Assembly (NCBI GenBank): GCA_963726615.1
Contig: CAVSCX010000005.1
Location: forward strand, 1 to 64,000
DNA from: CAWDZK01 sp963726615
Lineage (GTDB): Bacteria > Actinomycetota > Actinomycetes > JACCUZ01
Reading direction: 5' to 3'
DNA length: 64,000 bases
Shown: positions 34,211-44,239 of the stretch, in pieces
Position numbering within the stretch: position 1 is the stretch's first letter
Layout of the letters: every line of letters begins with the position of its first letter
Position numbers and translations under genes: made by a program
Notes under the pieces: generated by a model
What the model was told of the DNA's origin: nothing
Database searches by the model: none
What the model saw: the letters and a program-made list of their open reading frames with translations, nothing else

Positions 34211-34929
34211 CCGCTCCCGACGAGGACCGCCGGCCCGAGGATGTGCCCGAGTGGCTGCGGACGCTGGCGGTGCGCGCGCACGGCGTCCTGCCGGAGGAGC
34301 TGAGCCGGTTCCTGCCGCCGGAGGAGGGTGGCCGGTCCTCGGCGGTGCTCATGCTCTTCGGCGACGCACTGCCCGGACAGCAGGGCCGGGGCTGGGACGG
34401 CGCGGAGGTGCTGCTCATCGAGCGCGCGCACGACATGCGCAGCCATGCCGGCCAGGTCGCCTTCCCGGGCGGCGCCGTCGACCCGGAGGACGCCGACGAG
34501 GTCGCGGCCGCGCTGCGGGAGGCGACCGAGGAGACCGGGCTGGACCCGGCCGGCGTCCTGGTGCTGGCGGCGCTGCCCCCCGTGTTCCTCCCGCCGAGCC
34601 GGTACGTCGTGACGCCGGTGCTCGCATGGTGGCGCGACCCGTCGCCGGTGTCGGTCGTCGACACCGCTGAGGTCGCCTCGGTCCACCGGGTGCGGCTCTC
34701 CCGGCTGGTGGACCCGGCGGTCCGCTACCGGGTCAGCCACCCGAGCGGCTACCTGGGCCCGGCCTTCGACGTCGACGGACTGTTCGTCTGGGGTTTCACC
34801 GCCGGGCTGCTCGACCGGCTGCTCCGGCTGGCCGGCTGGGAGCAGCCGTGGGACGCGGCCGACGTGCGCGAGCTGCCGGACTGGGCGCTGGACCCGTCCC
34901 TGCTGCGCCGGACGGGGGACGCGAGGTGA
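34207..34929 (+). CDS. NUDIX hydrolase, coenzyme A pyrophosphatase type
   Basis: The 240-residue protein contains a complete Nudix box GGAVDPEDADEVAAALREAT followed by EETGL, and just before it the CoA-pyrophosphatase signature LLIERAHDMRSHAGQVAFPG (UPF0035). Enzymes of this group split CoA and its derivatives to phosphopantetheine and adenosine bisphosphate. GTGA overlaps with both neighbours couple it to the lipoprotein and marP genes. The homologue is Rv3672c. Confidence 0.92.
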   Translation: MTAPDEDRRPEDVPEWLRTLAVRAHGVLPEELSRFLPPEEGGRSSAVLMLFGDALPGQQGRGWDGAEVLLIERAHDMRSHAGQVAFPGGAVDPEDADEVAAALREATEETGLDPAGVLVLAALPPVFLPPSRYVVTPVLAWWRDPSPVSVVDTAEVASVHRVRLSRLVDPAVRYRVSHPSGYLGPAFDVDGLFVWGFTAGLLDRLLRLAGWEQPWDAADVRELPDWALDPSLLRRTGDAR

Positions 34930-36107
34930 ACTGGCTGGACCTGGTGCTGCTGGTGTCGGCCGCGTCGTTCGCGTTCTCGGGCTACCGGCAGGGGTTCGTG
35001 GGCGGCACGCTCGCGTTCGCCGGCTTCCTCGCCGGCGGCGTCCTGGGCCTGGTCGTCGCGCCGTCGCTGGTCGGCTCGGTCTCCCGCGGGCTCGGCCAGT
35101 CGATCCTCGCGGTGGGGCTGGTGCTGCTCGCCGCCACCGTCGGCCAGGTGACGATGGGCTGGCTGGGCGCGATGGTGCGGGCCCGGATCACCTGGCGCCC
35201 GGCGCGGGCGGTCGACAACGCGCTCGGTGCCGTGGTCAGCGTCGTCGCGTTGCTGGTGGTCTCCTGGTTCCTCGCGTCCGCACTGCGTCCTGGGCCGCTG
35301 CCGGCGTTGTCGCGCGAGATCGGCGACTCGAAGGTCGTGGCCGCCGTCGACCAGGTGATGCCGGAGCGGGCCCGCACCCTGTTCTCCTCCTTCCGCCGGG
35401 TGCTCGACGACACCGCGCTTCCGCCGGTCTTCAGCGGCCTGGCGCCGGAGCAGATCAAGCAGGTCCCCGCCCCGGACGGCACCGTCACCGGCAACGCCGC
35501 CGTCCGCCGAGCCGCGCGTAGTGTCGTGGAGGTCACCGGCACCGCCGCCGACTGCAACCGGACCCTCGACGGCACCGGGTTCGTCGTGTCCGCCCAGCAC
35601 GTGCTCACCAACGCCCACGTCGTGGCCGGGGTCGACTCGCCGCAGGTACGGCTCGGCGGCACCGGCCGGCGGTACGACGCCAGCGTCGTGGTGTTCGACT
35701 CGCGGCGCGACCTCGCGATGCTCTACGTCCCGGACCTGCGCGCCAGCGTGCTGCCGTTCGACGGGTCGGCCACCAGCGGGGACGACGCCGTGGTGGCCGG
35801 CTTCCCCGGCGGGGGGCCGTTCCGGCTGGTGGCCGCCCGGGTGCGGGACCAGATCCAGGCCCGCGGCCCGGACATCTACCACCGCAGCCAGGTGACCCGC
35901 GACGTCTACTCGCTCTACGCCGACGTCGAGCCCGGCAACTCCGGCGGCCCATTGCTCAGCCCGACCGGCGACGTCTACGGCGTGATCTTCGCCAAGTCGC
36001 TGGACGACCCGACCACGGGCTACGCCCTGACCGCGCGCGAGGCCCGCCCGGTGGTGCGTGCCGGCCGGGAGGCCACCGCGCGGGTGGGCACCGACACCTG
36101 CGCCTGA
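34926..36107 (+). CDS. marP: MarP-type membrane serine protease
   Basis: The 393-residue protein has four N-terminal transmembrane helices of the colicin-V-production type (WLDLVLLVSAASFAFSGYRQ onward, to about residue 122) and an exported chymotrypsin-like protease with His231 (TNAHVV), Asp262 (RRDLAML) and Ser339 (PGNSGGP). Cys210 and Cys392 match the disulfide that in M. tuberculosis MarP (Rv3671c) controls activity. MarP protects against acid and oxidative stress by processing cell-wall hydrolases. It is last in the coupled nth operon, after the thioredoxin lipoprotein. Confidence 0.95.
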   Translation: MNWLDLVLLVSAASFAFSGYRQGFVGGTLAFAGFLAGGVLGLVVAPSLVGSVSRGLGQSILAVGLVLLAATVGQVTMGWLGAMVRARITWRPARAVDNALGAVVSVVALLVVSWFLASALRPGPLPALSREIGDSKVVAAVDQVMPERARTLFSSFRRVLDDTALPPVFSGLAPEQIKQVPAPDGTVTGNAAVRRAARSVVEVTGTAADCNRTLDGTGFVVSAQHVLTNAHVVAGVDSPQVRLGGTGRRYDASVVVFDSRRDLAMLYVPDLRASVLPFDGSATSGDDAVVAGFPGGGPFRLVAARVRDQIQARGPDIYHRSQVTRDVYSLYADVEPGNSGGPLLSPTGDVYGVIFAKSLDDPTTGYALTAREARPVVRAGREATARVGTDTCA

Positions 36108-36165
36108 CCACAGTCGGGCGACCTCGCCGAGCCGCCGCGTGCGCGAGGGACGCGCGCGAGCACTC

Positions 36166-36226
36166 ACGACGGCACAACGTCGCTCTGCACGCGGACGCGG
36201 CTCGAAGCCGGACGTTGTGCCGTCGT
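36166..36226. repeat. Dispersed inverted-repeat element, copy 2 (likely bidirectional terminator)
   Basis: ACGACGGCACAACGTC (36166-36181) and GACGTTGTGCCGTCGT (36211-36226) are 16/16 complementary, with a 29-nt loop that can itself fold. The element lies between convergent stops of marP and the DUF309 gene. Its right arm recurs with one mismatch at 16567-16582. Confidence 0.7.
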
Positions 36227-36242
36227 TGGTGTCCGGCGGAGG

Positions 36243-36719
36243 TCAGCCGCGCAGGCGCAGGGTCCGCGGCGCCTCGTCCGGCACCAGCGGTTCGCCGGCA
36301 AGCGCCTCGGCGGCGGCGAGCAGGCCGGCCACGTCGACGCCGTGCGGCGGCGCGTCGGCGTACGGCCGGATCCGGGCGGCACCCCGGCGGAGCAGCGTCG
36401 TCGCCCCGGTGGCGTTGCCGCGGGCGCGGTGGGTGAGGCCCACGGCCAGCTGCGCCAGCCCCTGCCAGAGGTCGCGCTCACCGGCGGGGGCGGCCTTCCA
36501 GCTGCCCTCGAGCACCTCGTGGGCGTGGAACGGGCGGGCGGCATCGATCAGGCGCTGCGCCTCGGCGAGTGACTCCGGCGGGGGGAGGACCAGGTCGTCG
36601 GGGACCCGCTCGACGCCCTGGGCGTCATGGGGGAGCGGCCGGCCCAGGCCGTCGCGCGGCCGGGCGTTGCGGGCCCGGCCGCCGGCATCCCGGTCCCGCC
36701 CCTTCCCGGGCCCGGTCAC
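36243..36719 (-). CDS. DUF309 domain protein
   Basis: The 158-residue protein starts at GTG 36719, overlapping the upstream hydrolase stop (GTGA). After a basic N-terminal stretch of about 40 residues it has the DUF309 core: LIDAARPFHAHEVLEGSWKA, then LWQGLAQLAVGLTHRARGN, an all-helical domain with the conserved FHAHEVLE. The function of DUF309 is not known. Coupling with the alpha/beta-hydrolase-fold protein suggests shared use. Confidence 0.85.
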   Translation of the reverse strand: MTGPGKGRDRDAGGRARNARPRDGLGRPLPHDAQGVERVPDDLVLPPPESLAEAQRLIDAARPFHAHEVLEGSWKAAPAGERDLWQGLAQLAVGLTHRARGNATGATTLLRRGAARIRPYADAPPHGVDVAGLLAAAEALAGEPLVPDEAPRTLRLRG

Positions 36720-37651
36720 TGCTCGGCCCCCGGGTCGTCGAGCCAGCTGCGCAGGACGGTGGTGAACGTTTCCGGGTCCTCCTCGTGCGGGAAGTGCCCG
36801 ACCCCGGGCATCAGGTGCCAGCGGTACGGGGCCTCGACGTAGCGGCCGGAGCCGTGGGCGGTGGCGGGCAGCACGCAGCCGTCCAGGGCCCCGTGGACCT
36901 GCAGGGTCGGCACCGTCACCGGGCCGGCCATCCGCCGGGCGTAGCGGATGCCGTCGGTGCGCGGGATGGAGCGGACCTGCCAGCGGTAGGACTCCAGGGC
37001 GCAGTGCGCCACCCCGGGGATCTGCGCGGCACCGCGGTACTGAGCCTCCGCCGCCGGCTCGGGGTACCCGGGTCCCGCCCAGCGGCGCAGCAGGCGCCCG
37101 ACCTCGGCCGCGTCGTCGGCGACCAGCCGGCGCTCCGGGCGCATCGGGACCTGGTAGCCGAGGGCGTGGCCGCTGGCGCGGACCTGCCGGGGATCGGTGA
37201 GGTGGGCCCGCCGGAGCCGCCGGGGGTGCGGCATGGAGACCGCGGCCAGCCGTCGGACCTGCCGGGGGTGGACCACCGCGAGGGTCCACGCGACCAGGCC
37301 GCCCAGCCCGTGGCCGACGACAACCGCGTCCCGGTCGCCCAGCGAGCGGATCACCCCGGAGGCGTCCTCCGCGAGCGTGCGGGGGTCGTAGCCGCGGGGC
37401 GGCTTGTCGCTGCCGCCGAATCCGCGCAGGTCCATGGCGGCCACCCGGTAGCCGGCCCGCGCGAGCTCCGGCAGCTGGTGCCGCCAGGACCACCAGAACA
37501 GGGGGAAGCCGTGCAGCAGCAGGACCAGGGGGCCGGCGCCCGCGACGGCGACGTGGAACCGCGCCCCGTTGGCCGCGACCATGTGGTGCTCCCACGGCCC
37601 GGGGACGTGCGCCGTCGACGCTTCGGGCGGTCGGCCGGGCCGGGGTCTCAC
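36716..37651 (-). CDS. EphE-like alpha/beta-hydrolase-fold protein without nucleophile
   Basis: The 311-residue protein, from GTG 37651, resembles epoxide hydrolases: VPGPWEHHMVAANGARFHVA at the N-terminus, oxyanion loop LLHGFPLFWWSW, DLRGFGGSDKP, acid region HGALDGCVLP and His in MPGVGHFPHEEDP. At the nucleophile elbow it reads V-V-G-H-G-L-G-G (position 115 is Gly), where epoxide hydrolases have Asp and esterases Ser. The DNA is unambiguous in this frame. Either the protein is a non-enzymatic binding protein or uses another residue. It matches Rv3670 by position next to marP. Confidence 0.8.
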   Translation of the reverse strand: MRPRPGRPPEASTAHVPGPWEHHMVAANGARFHVAVAGAGPLVLLLHGFPLFWWSWRHQLPELARAGYRVAAMDLRGFGGSDKPPRGYDPRTLAEDASGVIRSLGDRDAVVVGHGLGGLVAWTLAVVHPRQVRRLAAVSMPHPRRLRRAHLTDPRQVRASGHALGYQVPMRPERRLVADDAAEVGRLLRRWAGPGYPEPAAEAQYRGAAQIPGVAHCALESYRWQVRSIPRTDGIRYARRMAGPVTVPTLQVHGALDGCVLPATAHGSGRYVEAPYRWHLMPGVGHFPHEEDPETFTTVLRSWLDDPGAEQ

Positions 37652-37692
37652 CCCGGCATCCCACCAGACGGGGGACGGGGTCGCTGCGGCGG

Positions 37693-38115
37693 TCAGCCCG
37701 AGGTCGGGCTCTTGAGGAAGGCCACGGTGTCCTTGCTGGTCCGCAGGGTGCGTTCCGGGGCACCCACCTTCGACACCGCCCGCTTGCCGACGAGTGCCAG
37801 CACGCCGGCCAGGACGAGCAGCAGCACCGTGACGATGAGGAAGGCCAGCCACGCCTCCAGCCCCAGCCAGGCGAGGAAGAGCGCGATCGTGATGAACAGC
37901 AGGATCGACGCGACGATCCCCAGGTAGGCCGCTGCGCCGAACATCGCGCCGCCCTTGGCGACGTTCTTGACGTCGACCTTGATCTCGGCCTTGGCGAGCG
38001 CGATCTCGCCGTGCACCAGGGCGGAAAGGTCCCGGCTGGCGTTCGCGAACAGCATCCCGAGGGTCTCCTCGGGCTGCGTGCCGGGCGCTGCGTGCTGGCC
38101 GTCCGTCTGCGTCAT
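37693..38115 (-). CDS. Actinobacterial holin-X/phage-holin-family membrane protein
   Basis: The 140-residue protein starts best at ATG 38115. It has a soluble N-terminus with the family motif LFANASRDLSALVHGEIALA followed by KAEIK, two transmembrane helices (GAAAYLGIVASILLFITIAL; WLAFLIVTVLLLVLAGVLAL) and a charged tail. This matches the Phage_holin_3_6 family, which in actinobacteria is a chromosomal membrane protein without known lysis function. No phage genes are nearby. It corresponds by position to Rv3669. Confidence 0.8.
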   Translation of the reverse strand: MTQTDGQHAAPGTQPEETLGMLFANASRDLSALVHGEIALAKAEIKVDVKNVAKGGAMFGAAAYLGIVASILLFITIALFLAWLGLEAWLAFLIVTVLLLVLAGVLALVGKRAVSKVGAPERTLRTSKDTVAFLKSPTSG

Positions 38116-38247
38116 GACCGCCATCCTGCCCCGAGATCGTCCCGCGACGCACCCGTGACCATGACAGCCACGTGACGGATGGCGCGGGGGACACCGTGCC
38201 GGCCCGACCGGGGTAGGAACGTGCGCGCCTCAGGCAGATCGGCGCGG

Positions 38248-38271
38248 GGTGAGACCCGGGAGCGCGTCGGT
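38248..38271. repeat. Left copy of a 24-bp direct repeat (duplicated LLM-gene 3' end)
   Basis: This stretch (core GGTGAGACCCGGGAGC) matches 39058-39081 at 23 of 24 bases. On the minus strand it reads TDALPGLTPRRSA then stop, an alternative version of the LLM protein C-terminus TDVLPGLTAH. It marks one edge of the probable insertion described for the secreted protein gene. Confidence 0.7.
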
Positions 38272-38284
38272 CGCGGCGCGGACG

Positions 38285-38893
38285 TCACCTCTTGACGACC
38301 GTCCAGCGATCCCCGGAGCCGGCTGTGATCGACACATACCTTGTTCCGGCTGGCATAACGGTCGTGCCCCGGTAGTCGCCGATCGTGTTCACCAGCAGGT
38401 CCAGCTTGTGCCCTTCCGCGTCCAGCGCCCAGACGGCGAAGTTGTTCTCGCCTGCGTAAGCGGCCCTCAAGGTCAGCCGCCGCCGGAAGACCTGGAGCAC
38501 ATTGTCACCTAGGCCGCTCGTCGACGCCTTGCGCCAGTTCCGGGCGCCCACCAGCCGCTTCAGCCGCATCGACCATGGGCCGTCGGCCTCGACCTGGATC
38601 GCAGAGATCTTCTTGCTGCGGGGACCGGCCTCGAACTCGACCACGCCGCGGTAGGTGCCGATCGTATTCACGAGCAGCTCCTTCTTGGCCCCTCGGCGAT
38701 TCAACGTCCAGATCGCGAAGTTGCTGTCACCCCGGTAGCGGGCCTTGATGACCCCGTGCTCGGTGAGGCGCACCCGGACCACATCGTCGCCGACGCCGGT
38801 GAAGGAGGCGGGATCGATGGTGGCCGCGGCCGGTGTGGCGAGAACGCCAAGACAGGCGATGACCGAAAGCAAGATGGAACAGCTCTTCTTCAC
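38285..38893 (-). CDS. Secreted protein with two tandem copies of an ~85-residue domain
   Basis: The 202-residue product starts at GTG 38893 with a signal peptide (VKKSCSILLSVIACLGVLAT, cleavage near AAA-TID). The mature part holds two related units: GVGDDVVRVRLTEHGVIKAR with LLVNTIGTYRGVVEF, and GLGDNVLQVFRRRLTLRAAY with LLVNTIGDYRGTTVMP. Shared features are the G-D-N/D start, NFA(I/V)W(T/A)L and LLVNTIGxYRG, suggesting two small beta-sandwich modules. I do not recognise the family. Base composition is visibly less G/C-rich than its neighbours, and the gene with its upstream 160 nt is bounded by direct repeats. An exported binding or surface role is plausible but unproven. Confidence 0.7.
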   Translation of the reverse strand: MKKSCSILLSVIACLGVLATPAAATIDPASFTGVGDDVVRVRLTEHGVIKARYRGDSNFAIWTLNRRGAKKELLVNTIGTYRGVVEFEAGPRSKKISAIQVEADGPWSMRLKRLVGARNWRKASTSGLGDNVLQVFRRRLTLRAAYAGENNFAVWALDAEGHKLDLLVNTIGDYRGTTVMPAGTRYVSITAGSGDRWTVVKR

Positions 38894-39048
38894 ATGGTCC
38901 CCGTTCGGGTATGGACGACGCAAAATGGCACTTGTGATCTGCGACATCGACCCTGACGAGATTCGCCGTGGTTCGCACCTATTACGCCCCATCTGCGGCC
39001 GTTCGACCGATACAGCCTCGACCGCTCGGTCGACGTGTGGGGTCCTGT

Positions 39049-39936
39049 TCAGTGCGCGGTGAGACCCGGGAGCACGTCGGTGGCCACCTGCTCGAGCACG
39101 GCCAGGTCCCCGGCGTACACCCCGTCGGTGCGGGGACGGTGGACGACGACCTCGTCGAAGCCCAGCTGCTCGGCGCGGCCGAGCACGTCGCGAAGATGCT
39201 CGACCGAGTCCAGGGCGAGCTCGCCGGACGAGTCGACGCTGAGGTAGCGCTGCACCGTCGCGGGGTCCCGGCCCTCGGCCAGCAACGCGTCGTCGAGCCG
39301 GGCGCATGCGCCGGGCAGCGCCGCCCACCACGCGTCCGCCCCTGAGTCCTGCGGGGTCGCACCGGTCGTGACCCACGCCTGACCGTGCCGGGCCACCACC
39401 CCCATCGCTCGCGGTCCGTTGGCCGCGACGACGAACGGCAGTCGCGGCTGCTGGACGCAGCCGGGCACCGTCCTCGCGTCGTGTGCGCTGAACCAGGTGC
39501 CGTCGTACGTCGTGCTCGCCGACGTCAGAAGAAGGTCGAGCAGCTCGACGAACTCGGCGAACCGGTCGACCCTCAGCCGTGGCGTCAGCTCCGCGGCGCC
39601 GAGAACTGTCGCGTCGACGCCGGTGCCGCCGGCGCCGACGCCGAGCTGGAACCGACCGCCGGACAGGTCGTCGAGGGTCATCAGCTCCTTGGCGAACGGC
39701 ACCGGGTGCCGGAAGTTCGGTGACGCGACGAAGGTGCCGAGCCGGATCGTCGTGGTCGCCAGCGCGGCCGCGGCCAGGACCGGCACCGTCGCGAACCACG
39801 GCCGGTCGGCCAGCGTGCGCCAGGCGAGGTGGTCGTAGGTCCACGCGGAGTGGAACCCCCAGGCGTCCAGCTGCTGCCACTGCGCGCGGGCGTCGGCCCA
39901 GCGCTCCTCCGGCAGGACAACGACTCCCAGGCGCAC
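39049..39936 (-). CDS. LLM-class (probably F420-dependent) oxidoreductase
   Basis: The 295-residue protein starts at GTG 39936. It has the luciferase-like TIM-barrel features: MRLGVVVLPEERWADAR start, WTYDHLAWR, IRLGTFVASPNFRHPVPFAK, the flavin/F420 contact strand GGRFQLGVGAGG, and LPFVVAANGPRAMGVVARHG. In actinobacteria such proteins mostly use F420. A TAGGGT -10 (minus strand, 39943-39948) ends 6 nt before the GTG. The last codons form one copy of the 24-bp direct repeat. The substrate is unknown. Confidence 0.88.
   Translation of the reverse strand: MRLGVVVLPEERWADARAQWQQLDAWGFHSAWTYDHLAWRTLADRPWFATVPVLAAAALATTTIRLGTFVASPNFRHPVPFAKELMTLDDLSGGRFQLGVGAGGTGVDATVLGAAELTPRLRVDRFAEFVELLDLLLTSASTTYDGTWFSAHDARTVPGCVQQPRLPFVVAANGPRAMGVVARHGQAWVTTGATPQDSGADAWWAALPGACARLDDALLAEGRDPATVQRYLSVDSSGELALDSVEHLRDVLGRAEQLGFDEVVVHRPRTDGVYAGDLAVLEQVATDVLPGLTAH
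39058..39081. repeat. Right copy of the 24-bp direct repeat (LLM-gene 3' end)
   Basis: These bases encode the C-terminal TDVLPGLT of the LLM oxidoreductase and match 38248-38271 with a single difference, 810 bp away in the same orientation. Confidence 0.7.
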
Positions 39937-40037
39937 CCGCCGACCCTAGGTCAGCGGTGATCCTCACCGGATCCTGGTGGGGCGGGCCCCGGACTCCGAG
40001 GCGTCGCTGACGCCGCTCGCCCCGCCCTAGGACCGCT

Positions 40038-40105
40038 CGTTTGCGACCTGGCTCACCGACACGCCGAGGGTCGCTCCGGCGTGTCGGGGGCCAAGGTCGC
40101 AAACG
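40038..40105 (-). terminator. Long imperfect hairpin downstream of acs
   Basis: The arms CGTTTGCGACCT (40038-40049) and AGGTCGCAAACG (40094-40105) are perfect, followed inward by an internal mismatch zone and a second stem CCGACACGCC/GGCGTGTCGG with a 12-nt loop. It lies 12 nt past the acs stop and in front of the LLM gene. Confidence 0.65.
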
Positions 40106-40117
40106 ATCACTCTTGGC

Positions 40118-42133
<2,016 letters not shown>

Positions 42134-42278
42134 GTGCTGGCTCCTTCGCATCGACGGCCGGCTCGACATTCCTACCCCACCGACATCCTGCGCCACCCGC
42201 CCGCTGTGCGGGACGGCGTCCGACCGGCACCGCCCGGCCGGGTTCGTCCCCGGCCGGGCGGTGGTCACTGCCGGGAGG

Positions 42279-43901
42279 TCAGTGCACGAGAGCCTTCTCC
42301 GAGCCGGCCCCGGTCAGCGAGCGCACCTCCATCTCGGCGTACTTCTCCTGGTAGACGTCCTTGCTGGTGACAGTCCCCAGCCAGCCCAGCAGGAACGCGA
42401 GCGGGATCGAGATGATCCCGGGGTTGCTCAGCGGGAACCAGTGGAAGTCGATCGACGGGTCGGTGAACATCGACGCGCTCTTGCCGGTCACCGGGTCCGC
42501 GGGCTTGCCGGACACGACCGGGGAGAAGACGATCAGGGTGACCGCCACGATCAGGCCGCCGTACATGCTCCACAGCGCGCCTCGGGTGTTGAACCGCTTC
42601 CAGAACAGCGAGTAGAGGATGGTCGGCAGGTTCGCCGACGCCGCGACCGCGAACGCGAGGGCCACCAGGAAGGCGATGTTCTGCCCGTTGGCGAGGATGC
42701 CGCCCACGATCGAGACCGCACCGATGACGACCGCGGTGATCCGGGCGACCCGCACCTCCGACCCTTCGGCCGTCTCGCGGCCTGCGTGGATCACGTTGGC
42801 GTAGACGTCGTGCGCGAACGACGCGGACGCCGTGATCGTCAGGCCCGCGACGACGGCGAGGATCGTCGCGAACGCGACCGCCGCGATGATGCCCAGCAGG
42901 ATCGTGCCGCCGAGCTCGAAGGCCAGCAGCGGCGCGGCCGAGTTGGCCCCGCCGGGTGCGGCGGCGATCACCTCTGGCCCGACCAGTGCGGCCGCCCCGT
43001 AGCCCAGGACGAGCGTGAACAGGTAGAACAGGCCGATCACCCAGATCGCCCAGACCACCGACCGGCGTGCCTCCTTGGCCGTGGGGACGGTGTAGAAGCG
43101 CATCAGCACGTGCGGCAGACCTGCGGTGCCCAGGACCAGGGCAAGCGACAGCGAGATGAAGTCCAGCTTGGTGGTCCCGGTGGCGCCGTACGCCTTGCCC
43201 GGCTCGACCGAGCTGCCCTTGTCGACCGCGTCACCCAGGACCGAGGACAGGTTGAAGCCGTACTTGCCGAGGACCCAGACGAACATGATCCCGGCGCCGA
43301 CGATGAGCAGGGACGCCTTGACGATCTGCACCCAGGTGGTGCCCTTCATGCCGCCGACGAGGACGTAGACGATCATGATGATGCCGACAACCGCGATGAC
43401 CACGCTCTGACCCGCCTTGGAGTCGACGCCCAGCAGCAGCGCCACCAGCCCGCCGGCCCCGGCCATCTGGGCCAGCAGGTAGAAGAACGAGACGGCCAGC
43501 GTGCTGATGGCGGCGGCCATCCGCACCGGCCGCTGCCGCATCCGGAACGACAGGACGTCGGCCATCGTGAACTTGCCGGTGTTGCGCAGCATCTCGGCCA
43601 CCAGCAGCAGCGCCACCAGCCACGCGACCAGGAACCCGATCGAGTAGAGGAAGCCGTCGTACCCGTTGAGGGCGATGGCGCCGGCGATGCCTAGGAACGA
43701 CGCGGCCGAGAGGTAGTCGCCGGAGATGGCGATGCCGTTCTGCGGCCCGGTGAACGACCGTCCGGCCGCGTAGTAGTCCGAGGCGGTGCGGTTGTTGCGC
43801 GACGCCCGGTAGACGATCACCAGGGTGAGGGCCACGAAGACCAGGAAGATCGCGATGTTGACGGCGGGCTTGCCGACGGTGTCGGCGGCGAGGACTGGCA
43901 T
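42279..43901 (-). CDS. Cation/acetate symporter (ActP-like SSS family)
   Basis: The 540-residue protein has about 13 transmembrane helices of the sodium:solute symporter family. Landmarks are NRTASDYYAAGRSFTGPQNG, ISGDYLSAASFLGIAGAIAL, GGMKGTTWVQIVKASLLIVG, GTAGLPHVLMRFYTVPTAKE and SASFAHDVYANVI, the ActP pattern. It imports acetate and related short acids with a cation. Its ATG overlaps the stop of the DUF485 gene (TGATG), the usual ActP pairing. Acs downstream activates the imported acetate. Confidence 0.95.
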   Translation of the reverse strand: MPVLAADTVGKPAVNIAIFLVFVALTLVIVYRASRNNRTASDYYAAGRSFTGPQNGIAISGDYLSAASFLGIAGAIALNGYDGFLYSIGFLVAWLVALLLVAEMLRNTGKFTMADVLSFRMRQRPVRMAAAISTLAVSFFYLLAQMAGAGGLVALLLGVDSKAGQSVVIAVVGIIMIVYVLVGGMKGTTWVQIVKASLLIVGAGIMFVWVLGKYGFNLSSVLGDAVDKGSSVEPGKAYGATGTTKLDFISLSLALVLGTAGLPHVLMRFYTVPTAKEARRSVVWAIWVIGLFYLFTLVLGYGAAALVGPEVIAAAPGGANSAAPLLAFELGGTILLGIIAAVAFATILAVVAGLTITASASFAHDVYANVIHAGRETAEGSEVRVARITAVVIGAVSIVGGILANGQNIAFLVALAFAVAASANLPTILYSLFWKRFNTRGALWSMYGGLIVAVTLIVFSPVVSGKPADPVTGKSASMFTDPSIDFHWFPLSNPGIISIPLAFLLGWLGTVTSKDVYQEKYAEMEVRSLTGAGSEKALVH

Positions 43902-44239
43902 CAGCGGACCCCCTCGATCTCGTGGCGGATCTCCTCGGCGACAGGGTCGAGGTGGCGGTCGGCGAAGCGGACGTAGAGCATCGTGATCGCGAAGGTCGAC
44001 ACGAACTGCAGCAGGCCGAGGATGATGCCGATGTTGACGTTGCCGAAGACCGACGTCGACATGAAGTCGTGGGCGTAGGCGGCCAGCAGGACGTAGAGGA
44101 AGTACCACGCGAGGAAGAGCACGGTCACCGGGAAGATGAAGCTGCGCTGCTTGCGGCGCAGCTGCTGGAACCGGTCGGACTCCTGGATCGCGGTGTATTC
44201 CTGGCCGGACAGCGGATGTGGGTCGACGGTGCTGCTCAC
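43901..44239 (-). CDS. DUF485 membrane protein, ActP partner
   Basis: The 112-residue protein starts at GTG 44239 with GGAGG upstream. It has the DUF485 layout: soluble start with FQQLRRKQRSFIFPVTVLFL, two transmembrane helices (FPVTVLFLAWYFLYVLLAAY; NIGIILGLLQFVSTFAITML) and a charged tail RFADRHLDPVAEEIRHEIEG. DUF485 proteins (YjcH) are co-encoded with ActP symporters and are thought to assist them. It is coupled to the symporter gene. Confidence 0.92.
   Translation of the reverse strand: MSSTVDPHPLSGQEYTAIQESDRFQQLRRKQRSFIFPVTVLFLAWYFLYVLLAAYAHDFMSTSVFGNVNIGIILGLLQFVSTFAITMLYVRFADRHLDPVAEEIRHEIEGVR

Noticed and set aside
37693..38115. Prophage remnant suggested by the holin-family protein
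   Set aside because: There are no phage structural, integrase or lysis genes around it; the family is a normal chromosomal membrane protein in actinobacteria.
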